The notes under the pieces were generated by a model that saw only the letters and a list, made by a program, of their open reading frames with translations, was not told the DNA's origin and did no database searches. A stretch of 64,000 nucleotides of DNA. It comes from Acidihalobacter prosperus. Lineage in GTDB: Bacteria > Pseudomonadota > Gammaproteobacteria > DSM-5130 > Acidihalobacteraceae. The stretch covers positions 933,501 through 997,500 of the forward strand of contig NZ_JQSG02000006.1 in NCBI RefSeq assembly GCF_000754095.2. Reading direction: 5' to 3'. Below, in pieces: positions 1 to 8,265 of this stretch. Position 1 is the first letter of the stretch. Each line of letters starts with the position of its first letter. Position numbers and translations under genes: made by a program.

Positions 1-1
1 C

Positions 2-265
2 GTGCCCATGGACGCCTACGAGGCCTTGCTGCTCGATGTCATCGCCGGCGACCACTCGCTGTTTCTGCGTTACGACGAGGTGGCCTGGGCCTGGCGCGTG
101 GTCGATCCGATCCTGCGGGTCTGGGCCACCGAGCGCGATTTCATCCATGCCTATCCGGCCGGCACCTGGGGCCCACGCGAGTCGAACCGGCTGTTCGACC
201 GCGACGACCAGCGCTGGCGCAACGAGGTTTCGCTGCCGAGCGACGATGGAGACCCGCGCCGATGA
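2..265 (+). CDS. zwf: Glucose-6-phosphate 1-dehydrogenase, C-terminal end (partial)
   Basis: Only the last 87 codons are in the window; the reading frame is open to the left edge, so the start lies outside. The tail has the family's typical C-terminal sequence: [12 protein letters not shown], then [16 protein letters not shown], then YPAGTWGP. The enzyme oxidises glucose-6-phosphate to 6-phosphogluconolactone with NADP+ in the cytoplasm. The stop overlaps the pgi start (ATGA), so the two genes are translationally coupled and share the substrate glucose-6-phosphate. Confidence 0.93.
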   Translation: MPMDAYEALLLDVIAGDHSLFLRYDEVAWAWRVVDPILRVWATERDFIHAYPAGTWGPRESNRLFDRDDQRWRNEVSLPSDDGDPRR

Positions 266-1929
266 ATCAAGCCGCACGATTGGACGAATTGCCGATATGG
301 CAGGATTTGCTGCGCCATTACGAGCAGGCGCGTGCGCTGCACATGCGCGAACTGTTTGCCGAGGATCCGATACGCTTCGAGCGCTTTTCGCTGCAGCTCG
401 ACGAATTGCTGCTGGATTACTCGAAGAACCGCGTCACCGACGAAACGCTGGCGTTGCTGTTCGGGCTGGCGCGCGCCCGCGGCGTGCCCGAATGGCGCGA
501 TCGCATGTTCGCGGGCGAGGCGATCAACGTCAGCGAAGGTCGCGCGGTACTGCATGTGGCGCTGCGCAACCGCAGCGGTCGGCCGATGCATGCCGATGGC
601 GAGGACGTGATGCCGCCGGTGCTGGCCGTGCTGGCGCAAATGCGCGCGTTCGTCGAAGCCGTGCATAGCGGCGCCTGGCGTGGTTTCGCCGGTGACGAGA
701 TCACGGATGTGATCAATATCGGCATTGGCGGGTCGCACCTCGGGCCGGAGATGGTCTGCGAGGCCCTGAAGCCCTATGGTCATCCGCGCATCCGGGTGCA
801 TTTCGTGTCCAATGTCGACGGCACCGACATCCGCGAGGCGTTGCGCGCGGTGCAGCCGGAAAGCGTGTTGTTCGTGGTCGCTTCCAAGACCTTCACCACC
901 CAGGAAACCCTGACCAACGCGCACACCGCGCGCGAATGGCTGCTCGATTACTTCGGCGACGAGAAGGCGGTGGCGCGGCACTTCGTCGCCGTCTCCACCA
1001 ACGCCGAGGCGGTACATGCCTTCGGCATCGACACCGCCAACATGTTCGCCTTCTGGGACTGGGTGGGCGGGCGCTATTCCCTGTGGTCGGCCATCGGCCT
1101 GCCGATCGCCCTGTACCTCGGCATGGACGCGTTCGAGGATCTGCTGGCCGGCGCGCACCGCATGGACGAGCATTTCCGCGGCGCCCCCCTGGAAGACAAC
1201 ATGCCGGTGGTGCTGGCGCTGTTGGGCGTGTGGTACATCAATTTCTTCGGCGCGGAAACCCATGCCATCCTGCCCTACGACCAGTATCTGCACCGCTTCC
1301 CCGCCTATTTTCAGCAGGGCGACATGGAGAGCAACGGCAAGCACGTCGACCGCGAGGGGCGCAGCGTCGGCTGGCAGACCGGGCCGGTGGTCTGGGGCGA
1401 GCCGGGTACCAACGGCCAGCACGCCTTCTACCAGCTCATCCACCAGGGTACGCGGCTGATCCCATGCGACTTCATCGCCCCGGCAACCTCCCACAATCCG
1501 GTCGGCGCGCACCACGACATCCTGATGTCGAATTTCTTCGCGCAAAGCGAAGCGCTGATGCGCGGGCGCACGCTGGACGAGGTGCGCGCCGAGCTGCGCG
1601 GACAGGGGCTGGCCGAGGAGGATATCGAACGCCTGGCGCCACACAAGGTCATGCAGGGCAATCGGCCCAGCAATTCGTTGTTGCTGTACAAGATCACGCC
1701 GCATGCCCTCGGCATGCTGATCGCCCTCTACGAGCACAAGATTTTCGTGCAGGGCGTTATCTGGGGCATCGATTCCTTCGATCAATGGGGTGTCGAACTG
1801 GGCAAACAGCTGGCCAAGGCCATCCTGCCGGAACTGAGCGCGCAAGCGCCGGCGGACCGCCACGACAGCTCGACCAACGGGCTGATCGAACACTACAGAC
1901 GCCTGCGCGCCGGGCGCGAGCGTACCTGA
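262..1929 (+). CDS. pgi: Glucose-6-phosphate isomerase
   Basis: This 555-residue protein has the length expected for a bacterial phosphoglucose isomerase. Family signatures are visible: [13 protein letters not shown] near residue 155, [11 protein letters not shown], the [13 protein letters not shown] block, and a C-terminal GVELGKQLA stretch followed by a conserved Lys/Glu-rich helix. It interconverts glucose-6-phosphate and fructose-6-phosphate in the cytoplasm. The ATG at 262 overlaps the stop of zwf by four bases, indicating a zwf-pgi operon. Nothing is missing or broken. Confidence 0.97.
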   Translation: MNQAARLDELPIWQDLLRHYEQARALHMRELFAEDPIRFERFSLQLDELLLDYSKNRVTDETLALLFGLARARGVPEWRDRMFAGEAINVSEGRAVLHVALRNRSGRPMHADGEDVMPPVLAVLAQMRAFVEAVHSGAWRGFAGDEITDVINIGIGGSHLGPEMVCEALKPYGHPRIRVHFVSNVDGTDIREALRAVQPESVLFVVASKTFTTQETLTNAHTAREWLLDYFGDEKAVARHFVAVSTNAEAVHAFGIDTANMFAFWDWVGGRYSLWSAIGLPIALYLGMDAFEDLLAGAHRMDEHFRGAPLEDNMPVVLALLGVWYINFFGAETHAILPYDQYLHRFPAYFQQGDMESNGKHVDREGRSVGWQTGPVVWGEPGTNGQHAFYQLIHQGTRLIPCDFIAPATSHNPVGAHHDILMSNFFAQSEALMRGRTLDEVRAELRGQGLAEEDIERLAPHKVMQGNRPSNSLLLYKITPHALGMLIALYEHKIFVQGVIWGIDSFDQWGVELGKQLAKAILPELSAQAPADRHDSSTNGLIEHYRRLRAGRERT

Positions 1930-2003
1930 GCGCGAACGCTGCGCTATGCTCCTCGGATCAGCCCGTCTGACGGGCACGGGCACGGTACGGACACGGGGGC
2001 ATT

Positions 2004-3527
2004 GTGGCGACTGAGGCGTCTCGCATTCTGATGGAGCTGGTTTGGGGCCTGGCGGTGATCTTCATTTTCGCGCTGGGCCTGCTGATGGTCACCGCGGTCG
2101 TGCTCTACGTGCTCGACGTGACCCAGACCACCCATGCGATTCGTCGCAACTACCCGTTGATCGGCCGCTTTCGCGGCCTGTTCGAAACCCTGGGCACGTT
2201 TTTCCGCCAGTACTTCTTCGCCATGGACCGCGAGGAGATGCCCTTCAACCGCGCCCAGCGCGCCTGGGTATACCGCGCTGCCAAGGCGCTCAACACCAAC
2301 CAGTCCTTCGGGTCCACGCGCGATCTGCGGCCGAGCGGTACGCTGCTGTTCGTCAACTGCCCGTTCCCGATGCTGGAGCGCGATATCGCCGTGCCGGGGC
2401 CGGTGACCATCGGCCCCGGCTGCGCCGAGCCCTATGTGACGGCCTCGTTGTTCAATATTTCCGGGATGAGCTATGGCGCCATTTCGCGGCCGGCGATCCA
2501 GGCGCTTGCGGCGGGTGCGCGCGAGGCCGGTTGCTGGTTGAATACCGGCGAGGGCGGACTGGCGCCCGAGCATCTTGCCGGTGGCTGCGATCTGGTGTTC
2601 CAGATCGGTACCGCGAAATACGGCGTGCGGGAGGCGGACGGCAGCCTCAGCGATGAGCGCTTGCGTGCCGTGGCCGCTCATCCGCAGGTGCGCATGTTCG
2701 AGCTCAAGCTCAGCCAGGGCGCGAAGCCGGGCAAGGGCGGCATCCTGCCGGGGAGCAAGGTGACGCCCGAGGTGGCGCGCATCCGCGGTATCCCGGTGGG
2801 ACTCGATTCCATCAGCCCCAATCGCTTCCCCGAGATCGACAGCGAGGAAGATCTGCTCGATCTGATCGCCCACGTGCGCGAAGTCACCGGCAAGCCGGTC
2901 GGCTTCAAGTGCGTGCTCGGCGCTTACGGATGGCTGGACGATCTGTTCGCCCTGATCTGTCGCCGTGGCGCGGCCAGCGCGCCCGATTTCATCACCCTGG
3001 ACAGCGCAGAGGGCGGTACCGGTTCGGCACCGGTCAGCCTGATGGATTACATGGGCCTGCCGCTGCGCGAGAGCCTGCCTCGGCTGATCGACAAGTTGCA
3101 CGAATACGGTCTGCACGAACGCATCCGGGTGATCGCCTCGGGCAAGCTGGTCAATCCCGCAGACGTCGCCTGGGCCTTGTGCGTGGGCGCCGATTTCGTC
3201 ACCTCGGCGCGCGGTTTCATGTTCGCACTCGGTTGCATCCAGTCGCTGCGCTGCCACACCAATCATTGTCCCACCGGAATCACCACCCACGATCCGCGGC
3301 TGCAGAAGGGACTCGATCCCACGCTCAAGGCCGAGCGTGTCGCCCATTATGCCCGCGAGATCGTGCGCGAGGTCGGTATCATCGCGCACTCCTGCGGGGT
3401 GCGGCAGCCGCGCCAGCTCGGGCGCATGCATTGCCGCGTCGTCGGCGAGGACGGCCGCAGCCTCAGCCTGGACGAGCTCTACCCGATCCCCGAAACGCGC
3501 ACCGAATACCTGCGCGCGGTGCGTTGA
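2004..3527 (+). CDS. Membrane-anchored FMN-binding glutamate synthase family protein
   Basis: The 507-residue protein starts with GTG at 2004 after a GGGGG tract. One strong hydrophobic segment (about residues 11-36) is followed by a domain related to the FMN/Fe-S synthase part of GltB. The signature GGTGSAP is present, as is a CxxxxxCxxxxC cluster (CIQSLRCHTNHC), which corresponds to the 3Fe-4S ligands of glutamate synthase. No glutaminase or central domain and no GltD partner are in the window, so true glutamate synthase activity cannot be assumed. ATG at 2031 is an alternative start that would still leave most of the membrane segment. Convergent with the response regulator gene downstream. 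Confidence 0.85.
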   Translation: MATEASRILMELVWGLAVIFIFALGLLMVTAVVLYVLDVTQTTHAIRRNYPLIGRFRGLFETLGTFFRQYFFAMDREEMPFNRAQRAWVYRAAKALNTNQSFGSTRDLRPSGTLLFVNCPFPMLERDIAVPGPVTIGPGCAEPYVTASLFNISGMSYGAISRPAIQALAAGAREAGCWLNTGEGGLAPEHLAGGCDLVFQIGTAKYGVREADGSLSDERLRAVAAHPQVRMFELKLSQGAKPGKGGILPGSKVTPEVARIRGIPVGLDSISPNRFPEIDSEEDLLDLIAHVREVTGKPVGFKCVLGAYGWLDDLFALICRRGAASAPDFITLDSAEGGTGSAPVSLMDYMGLPLRESLPRLIDKLHEYGLHERIRVIASGKLVNPADVAWALCVGADFVTSARGFMFALGCIQSLRCHTNHCPTGITTHDPRLQKGLDPTLKAERVAHYAREIVREVGIIAHSCGVRQPRQLGRMHCRVVGEDGRSLSLDELYPIPETRTEYLRAVR

Positions 3528-3530
3528 AGC

Positions 3531-3560
3531 GGTGCTCAGCCCTGGCCGCGGCTGAGCACC
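3531..3560. terminator. Inverted repeat between convergent genes
   Basis: A perfect 11-bp inverted repeat (GGTGCTCAGCC at 3531-3541 and its complement at 3550-3560) has an 8-base loop. It sits just after the stop at 3527 and includes the last codons of the minus-strand regulator ending at 3536. The position fits a two-way transcription barrier. No T-tract follows on either strand, so classical intrinsic termination is not certain. Confidence 0.5.
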
Positions 3561-4414
3561 AGGGTCGCCGCCGCCGTGCGCGTTTCCACGCCGAGTTTCT
3601 CGAACACGTGTTCCAGGTGCTTGTTCACGGTGCGCGGACTGATGTCGAGGATCTCGCCGATTTCGCGGTTGGTTTTGCCCAGCGCGACCCAGTAGAGCAC
3701 CTCGGCCTCTCGCGAGGTGAGAGGGAACCAGCGCGCCAGCACTTCCGGTTCGGGCAGCGAGGCGTGACGCTGGATGGACAGCAGCCCCGGTTCGATCAGG
3801 CTGAACAGCAGGCGCTCGCCTTCGTGCCACAGGGCATAGGGCGTTTCCATGGCGTCCGAACCCAGCAGCCAGTGGCGCAGCGGCAGCGGCAGGCGATCGT
3901 CGTCCACCAACGTCTGCAGCCAGCGCTGGGCGAGCGGGGTTGCCCAGACGATCGCGTGTTGCGCGTCGAAGGCGACGATGGCGCGTCCAGCCGAATCGAT
4001 CGCCGCGCGCGTGTGGCTCATCAGCCGGGCGCGCTGCATGTGCGTGGCGATGCGGGCGAGCAATTCGTCGATGACCACGGGTTTGGCGACGTAATCGGCT
4101 CCGCCGGCCTGGAAGCCCTGCACGATATGTTCGGTATCGCTCAGGCCGGTCATGAAGATCACGGGGATGTCGCGCGTGTCCAGTCCCTGCTTGAGGCGGC
4201 GACAGGTCTCGAAGCCGTCGATACCGGGCATCATCGCGTCGAGCACGATCACTTCCGGCGCCAGCCGCCGCACGCTCTCGATCGCGGCGAAGCCGTCCGT
4301 GGCGACACGCACCTCGTAGCCGTGCGTCTGCAGGCTGTCGTGGATCATGCGCAAGGTTTCCGGCGTATCGTCCACCAGCAGTACCGTGCCCGCTCCAGGC
4401 GTCCGCTCATTCAT
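3536..4414 (-). CDS. Two-component response regulator, REC plus LuxR-type HTH
   Basis: The 292-residue protein has an N-terminal receiver domain (about 10-130) with the acidic pair DD near residue 15, phospho-acceptor Asp59 in VIVLDAMMPG, and the conserved Lys in YVAKPV. A middle PAS-like stretch (about 135-215) follows, then a C-terminal LuxR-type helix-turn-helix (LTSREAEVLYWVALGKTNREIGEILDISPRTVNKH). Its start overlaps the end of the permease-kinase gene by 8 bp, so the two are co-translated and almost certainly form one signalling pair. By context it probably controls the divergent permease-amidase genes; that target is inferred. Confidence 0.93.
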   Translation of the reverse strand: MNERTPGAGTVLLVDDTPETLRMIHDSLQTHGYEVRVATDGFAAIESVRRLAPEVIVLDAMMPGIDGFETCRRLKQGLDTRDIPVIFMTGLSDTEHIVQGFQAGGADYVAKPVVIDELLARIATHMQRARLMSHTRAAIDSAGRAIVAFDAQHAIVWATPLAQRWLQTLVDDDRLPLPLRHWLLGSDAMETPYALWHEGERLLFSLIEPGLLSIQRHASLPEPEVLARWFPLTSREAEVLYWVALGKTNREIGEILDISPRTVNKHLEHVFEKLGVETRTAAATLVLSRGQG

Positions 4415-7400
4415 CCTGGGTCATCCGTTCCAGCAGCCGCATGTAATCGTTCAGTCGGAAATCGCGTGCCGGTTCGCGCAGACGCTGCGCGAACGCAGCA
4501 TAGCGCGGTGCCTGGCGCTCGATGACGTCGAGACGGTCCAGTATGCCCCGGATATGGCCGACGCTGCCGAGTTCGTGCAGCACCTGCAGGGTGGCGGCGT
4601 CGGGGCGGTCTTCGACCAGAGCGGTCTTTGCCGCCGCTGCGGCCGGTGACGCAGCCTTGTCCGCGCGCGTGATCCATTCGAGGCCTAGCCGCATTTGCAG
4701 ACAACCCAGGAGCGCATCGATATCCACCGGCTTGCTCAGAAAGTCCTCGTGCGCGATGCCGGCGTCATTGTCTCGCCCCCGATCCTGGACGTTGGCGGAA
4801 ATGACCAGGATGGGCGCCTGGGAAAGACCGTTCTCGCGCAGCAGGCGGGCGGTTTCCCAGCCGTCGAGTCCGGGCATGTTCAGGTCCATCAGAATCATGT
4901 CCGGGCGGAAAGCGGCGGCGGCGCGCAGCGCCTCGATACCCGATTCGGCCTCGGTCACCTCGAAACCGAGCGGCTTGAGCACGCTGAGCAGCAGACCGCG
5001 ATCGACCAGTTCGTCGTCGATCACGAGGATTCGCCGGCGCGGACCGGCATAGCCGGTGATGTCGGGCGGCGGCAGGCTGGCCATGGGGCCGGGGTTGCGC
5101 ACCTCGGGCAGAAACAGCCGCAGACGGAACAGGCTGCCGCCACGTTTCGGACTGTGCACCGTCAGTTCGCCGCCCATCACCGTCGCCAGCATGCTGGCGA
5201 TGGTCAGGCCGAGACCGGCGCTGCCGCCAGCGTGGCCGGCGGCGTTGCCGCCGCGTTCGAAGGGCAGGAAGATGCGTTCGCGGTCGGCCTCGGAGATGCC
5301 GATGCCGGAGTCCTCGATTTCGAAGCGCGCCATTTCGCCGCGGTAGAACAGGCGGAAGATGACCTGTCCCTGATCCGTGAATTTGACCGCGTTGCCGAGG
5401 ATGTTGATCAGTATCTGGCCCAGGCGTTTCTTGTCGACGCGCACGACCTTGGGCAGTTCGTCGCGTACGTCGAACACGAATTCGATACCCTTTTCGCTCG
5501 CCTGCAGCCGGAACATGTCGGCGAGCTGGGCCACGTATTGTGGGAAATGGATCTGTTCCTGCTCGATCGCCAGCTTGCCGGCCTCGATCTTTGAAATATC
5601 GAGCAGGCCGTCGATCAGCGAGACCAGATGCTCGCCGCTGCGTCGAATCACGCGCATCGCCTCGCGTCGATTGGCGGGCACTTCGGGGTCGTGCTCGACG
5701 ATCTGCGCGTAGCCGAGAATGCTGTTGAGCGGCGTGCGCAGCTCGTGACTGATGCCGGCGAGGTAACGGCTCTTGGCCTGGTTGGCGCGTTCGGCGACCT
5801 GAATCGCGGCCTGCAGCTGGGCATCGGTCTGGCGATGGGCCTCGATCTCGTTCATCAACAGGTGCGTCTGGCGATTGGATTCGTCCTGGGCGACGTAGCG
5901 GCTTTCCACCGTCAACACCAGCCACCAGCAGCCGGCGGCGGCGAAAAACAGCAGGATTACATAGAAACGGAACAGCAGCGTGCGCAGTGAGGCGAGGGTT
6001 TCCTCGCTCGCCGTGCCGGTGGCCTGCTGCAGGTAGAGCAGCGAGAGCACGATGCCCAGGATCACCGCGGTGGTCACCATCAGCATGAGGTAATAGCCGA
6101 GGCGGGTGTTCACGCGCGCCGACAGCGGGCGGGGCAGCAGCCAGTGCAGGGCGTTGACGAACTGCTCCGGCAACCCGGCCCCAGGACGGCAGAGATCGTG
6201 GCAGCGCGCATCCAGCGTGCAGCACAGCGAGCAGATCGGGCCGCGGTAGGCCGGGCAGTGGGCCATATCCTCGCCTTCGTATTCCTTCTCGCAGATGACG
6301 CAGCGCCGCGCCTGCGATGCGGATACCGGCTCAGGCTCGCGCGCGAGGTAGTAGCGCCCATGCGTCATCCAGGCGATGACCGGCGCCACCACGAACGCGG
6401 TGCCGAGGGCGATGAAGGCCGAAAAGGCCTGCGCCAGCGGGCCGAGCCAGCCGGTGAAGGCGACGATGGACAGCGTCGAGGCGACCAGCAGCGCGCCCAG
6501 TCCCACGGGGTTGATGTCGTAGAGGTAGGCGCGCTTGAACTCGATCCCCGGTGGACTCAGGCCCAGCGGCTTGTTGATCACGAGGTCCGCGACCAGTGCG
6601 CCGACCCAGCTGATGGCAATGTTGGAATACAGCCCCAGCACGTGCTCCAGGGCGTCGAACACGCCCATTTCCATCAGCAGCAGGGCGATCAGCACGTTGA
6701 ACACCAGCCACACGATGCGCCCGGGGTGGCTGTGGGTGATGCGCGCGAAGAAATTGGACCAGGCGAGCGAGCCGGCGTAGGCGTTGGTCACGTTGATCTT
6801 GATCTGCGAGACCACCACGAACAGCGCGGCGACGGCCAGCGCCCAGGCGGGCGAGTCGAACACGTAGCGAAAGCCAATCTCGTACATTACGGCCGGCTGC
6901 TTGGCGTCGGCCACGCTGGCGCCGGCCTGCAAGGCCAGATAGGCGAGCAGCGCCCCGGCCATCAGCTTGAACACGCCGAATACGATCCAGCCAGGCCCGG
7001 CGAACAGCACTCCGGCGAACCAGCGTTTACGGTTGCGCTGCTCCAGCGGAGGCATGAAGCGCAGGTAATCCACCTGTTCGCCGATCTGCGCGATCAGGGC
7101 GAGGGTGACGCTGGTGGCCGCACCGAAGGCAAGCAGGCTGAAATGGCCGCCGCCGTCCTCGCCGCCGAAGGCGATGAGCCGCCGCACGACGCCGGGATCC
7201 TGCCAGAGCACGCAGACATAGGGCAGCGCCAGCAGTACCAGCCACAGCGGTTGGGTCCAGATCTGCAGACGGTTGATTACGGTGATGCCGTAACCGACCA
7301 GCGGCAGCACCACCAGCGCGCTGAACAGGTATGAAGGCGTGATGCCGATGCCCAGGTATAGATGCAGCGCCTGCGCCATGATCGCCGCCTCGATGGCGAA

Positions 7401-7820
7401 AAAAATGAAGGTGAAGGAGGCGTAGATCAGAGAGGTGATGGTCGAGCCGATATAGCCGAAGCCCGCGCCGCGGGTCAGCAGGTCCATGTCGAGGTTGTAC
7501 TTGGCGGCGTAATAGGCGATGGGCAGGCTGGTCAGGAAAACCATCGCGGCGACCGCCAGTGCGGCCCAGAAGGTGTTGACGAAGCCGTACTGCACGGCGA
7601 GGGTGCCGCCGATCGCTTCCAGCGCCAGGAACGAAACCGCGCCGAAGGCCGTGTTGGCGACGCGGAAAATCGACCATTTTCGGAAGGTGCGCGCGGTATA
7701 GCGCAGTGCATAGTCTTCGAGCGTTTCGTCGGCGACCCAGGATTTGTAGTCGCGGCGGATCTTGATGACCCGTCTCTGCGGTGCAATCCCCGGCGCAGCG
7801 GTGCTGCGTGGACCCTTCAT
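4407..7820 (-). CDS. Hybrid sensor histidine kinase with an NCS1-type permease as sensor domain
   Basis: This 1137-residue fusion has four parts. Residues about 40-495 form a complete NCS1 (purine/cytosine) permease-like membrane domain with about 12 helices. About 507-545 is a Cys-rich motif (CVICEK..., CSLCCTLDARCHDLC). Two further membrane helices follow (about 570-650). The cytoplasmic part is a HisKA domain with His692 in SHELRTPLNSI, an ATP-binding domain (GNAVKF, DSGIGIS, GLGLTI) and a receiver domain with Asp979 in MILMDLNMPG. The start at 7820 was chosen because AAAGGG lies just upstream and the homologous permease begins at the same place; an earlier ATG at 7958 adds only low-complexity sequence. 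The neighbour at 8266 is a free permease with the same Cys-rich tail. The likely role is sensing an amide or related N-compound; the ligand and any transport activity are unknown. Confidence 0.93.
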   Translation of the reverse strand: MKGPRSTAAPGIAPQRRVIKIRRDYKSWVADETLEDYALRYTARTFRKWSIFRVANTAFGAVSFLALEAIGGTLAVQYGFVNTFWAALAVAAMVFLTSLPIAYYAAKYNLDMDLLTRGAGFGYIGSTITSLIYASFTFIFFAIEAAIMAQALHLYLGIGITPSYLFSALVVLPLVGYGITVINRLQIWTQPLWLVLLALPYVCVLWQDPGVVRRLIAFGGEDGGGHFSLLAFGAATSVTLALIAQIGEQVDYLRFMPPLEQRNRKRWFAGVLFAGPGWIVFGVFKLMAGALLAYLALQAGASVADAKQPAVMYEIGFRYVFDSPAWALAVAALFVVVSQIKINVTNAYAGSLAWSNFFARITHSHPGRIVWLVFNVLIALLLMEMGVFDALEHVLGLYSNIAISWVGALVADLVINKPLGLSPPGIEFKRAYLYDINPVGLGALLVASTLSIVAFTGWLGPLAQAFSAFIALGTAFVVAPVIAWMTHGRYYLAREPEPVSASQARRCVICEKEYEGEDMAHCPAYRGPICSLCCTLDARCHDLCRPGAGLPEQFVNALHWLLPRPLSARVNTRLGYYLMLMVTTAVILGIVLSLLYLQQATGTASEETLASLRTLLFRFYVILLFFAAAGCWWLVLTVESRYVAQDESNRQTHLLMNEIEAHRQTDAQLQAAIQVAERANQAKSRYLAGISHELRTPLNSILGYAQIVEHDPEVPANRREAMRVIRRSGEHLVSLIDGLLDISKIEAGKLAIEQEQIHFPQYVAQLADMFRLQASEKGIEFVFDVRDELPKVVRVDKKRLGQILINILGNAVKFTDQGQVIFRLFYRGEMARFEIEDSGIGISEADRERIFLPFERGGNAAGHAGGSAGLGLTIASMLATVMGGELTVHSPKRGGSLFRLRLFLPEVRNPGPMASLPPPDITGYAGPRRRILVIDDELVDRGLLLSVLKPLGFEVTEAESGIEALRAAAAFRPDMILMDLNMPGLDGWETARLLRENGLSQAPILVISANVQDRGRDNDAGIAHEDFLSKPVDIDALLGCLQMRLGLEWITRADKAASPAAAAAKTALVEDRPDAATLQVLHELGSVGHIRGILDRLDVIERQAPRYAAFAQRLREPARDFRLNDYMRLLERMTQDE

Positions 7821-7959
7821 ATTGCCCTTTTCCCGAATGCGATTCCGTCCAGGACGCTGTTGACCGGTATGCCCCGGAAGCCCCGCCCACACAGCGATAT
7901 GCCCGCTCTGGGCGGGTGTCGCCATGGAACCAGCATGGAGCGGATATACGTAGCTCACT

Positions 7960-7977
7960 ATACGTCGGATGACGTAT
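7960..7977. promoter_or_regulatory. Candidate operator palindrome ATACGTC-N4-GACGTAT
   Basis: A perfect 7-bp inverted repeat with a 4-base spacer lies in the divergent intergenic region. The right arm, with two preceding bases, makes ATGACGTAT, which recurs at 8058-8066. A related ATACGTA lies just upstream (about 7945-7951). Symmetry, repetition and position suggest a binding site for the LuxR-type regulator encoded next door; this is inference. Confidence 0.45.
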
Positions 7978-8054
7978 CTGGTGGGAAGTCAGATTAATTA
8001 ATGCCAATTAAAACAGATTTTTACGTTATCGGGCGCTGCGTTTCCCCGCTGGGG

Positions 8055-8069
8055 GGAATGACGTATTCC
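8055..8069. promoter_or_regulatory. Candidate operator GGAAT-GACGT-ATTCC
   Basis: An inverted repeat with 5-bp arms and a 5-base core carries the second copy of ATGACGTAT in the divergent region, on the permease side. It lies about 200 bp before the permease start. A related GACGTATT also occurs at 20945-20952 upstream of the APC permease gene, which may be chance. Confidence 0.35.
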
Positions 8070-8265
8070 GGGGAATTTCGGGGGTTTGTAAGCTGCAAGG
8101 CGTCGGCGAGAAGACCCTTGCCAAGGATCGAGCGGCAGGCGCGGGGGCGATTTCGCGGCACGCGCCTGCAGGGCGCAGCGCCGACACACGGGCAGTCAAT
8201 TCAGCGTCGTCATCGGCCTCGCAGCCGAGTTTGCGGGAATCAGCACACAGTCGAGGAAGCTAATC

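Larger units (their letters stand above)
7821..8265. promoter_or_regulatory. Divergent control region of the amide island
   Basis: This 445-bp gene-free stretch separates the kinase/regulator pair (minus) from the permease-amidase genes (plus), so it must hold both promoters. It contains two inverted repeats built on the shared 9-mer ATGACGTAT (7969-7977 and 8058-8066, 89 bp apart) and an AT-rich patch near 7985-8020. The half next to the permease start is GC-rich, with no convincing ORF. I see no well-spaced sigma-54 site. Confidence 0.55.

Noticed and set aside
8150-8170. Possible sigma-54 promoter (GGCACG ... TGCA) before the permease gene
   Set aside because: The GG and GC elements are one base off the required spacing and the second element lacks the TT.
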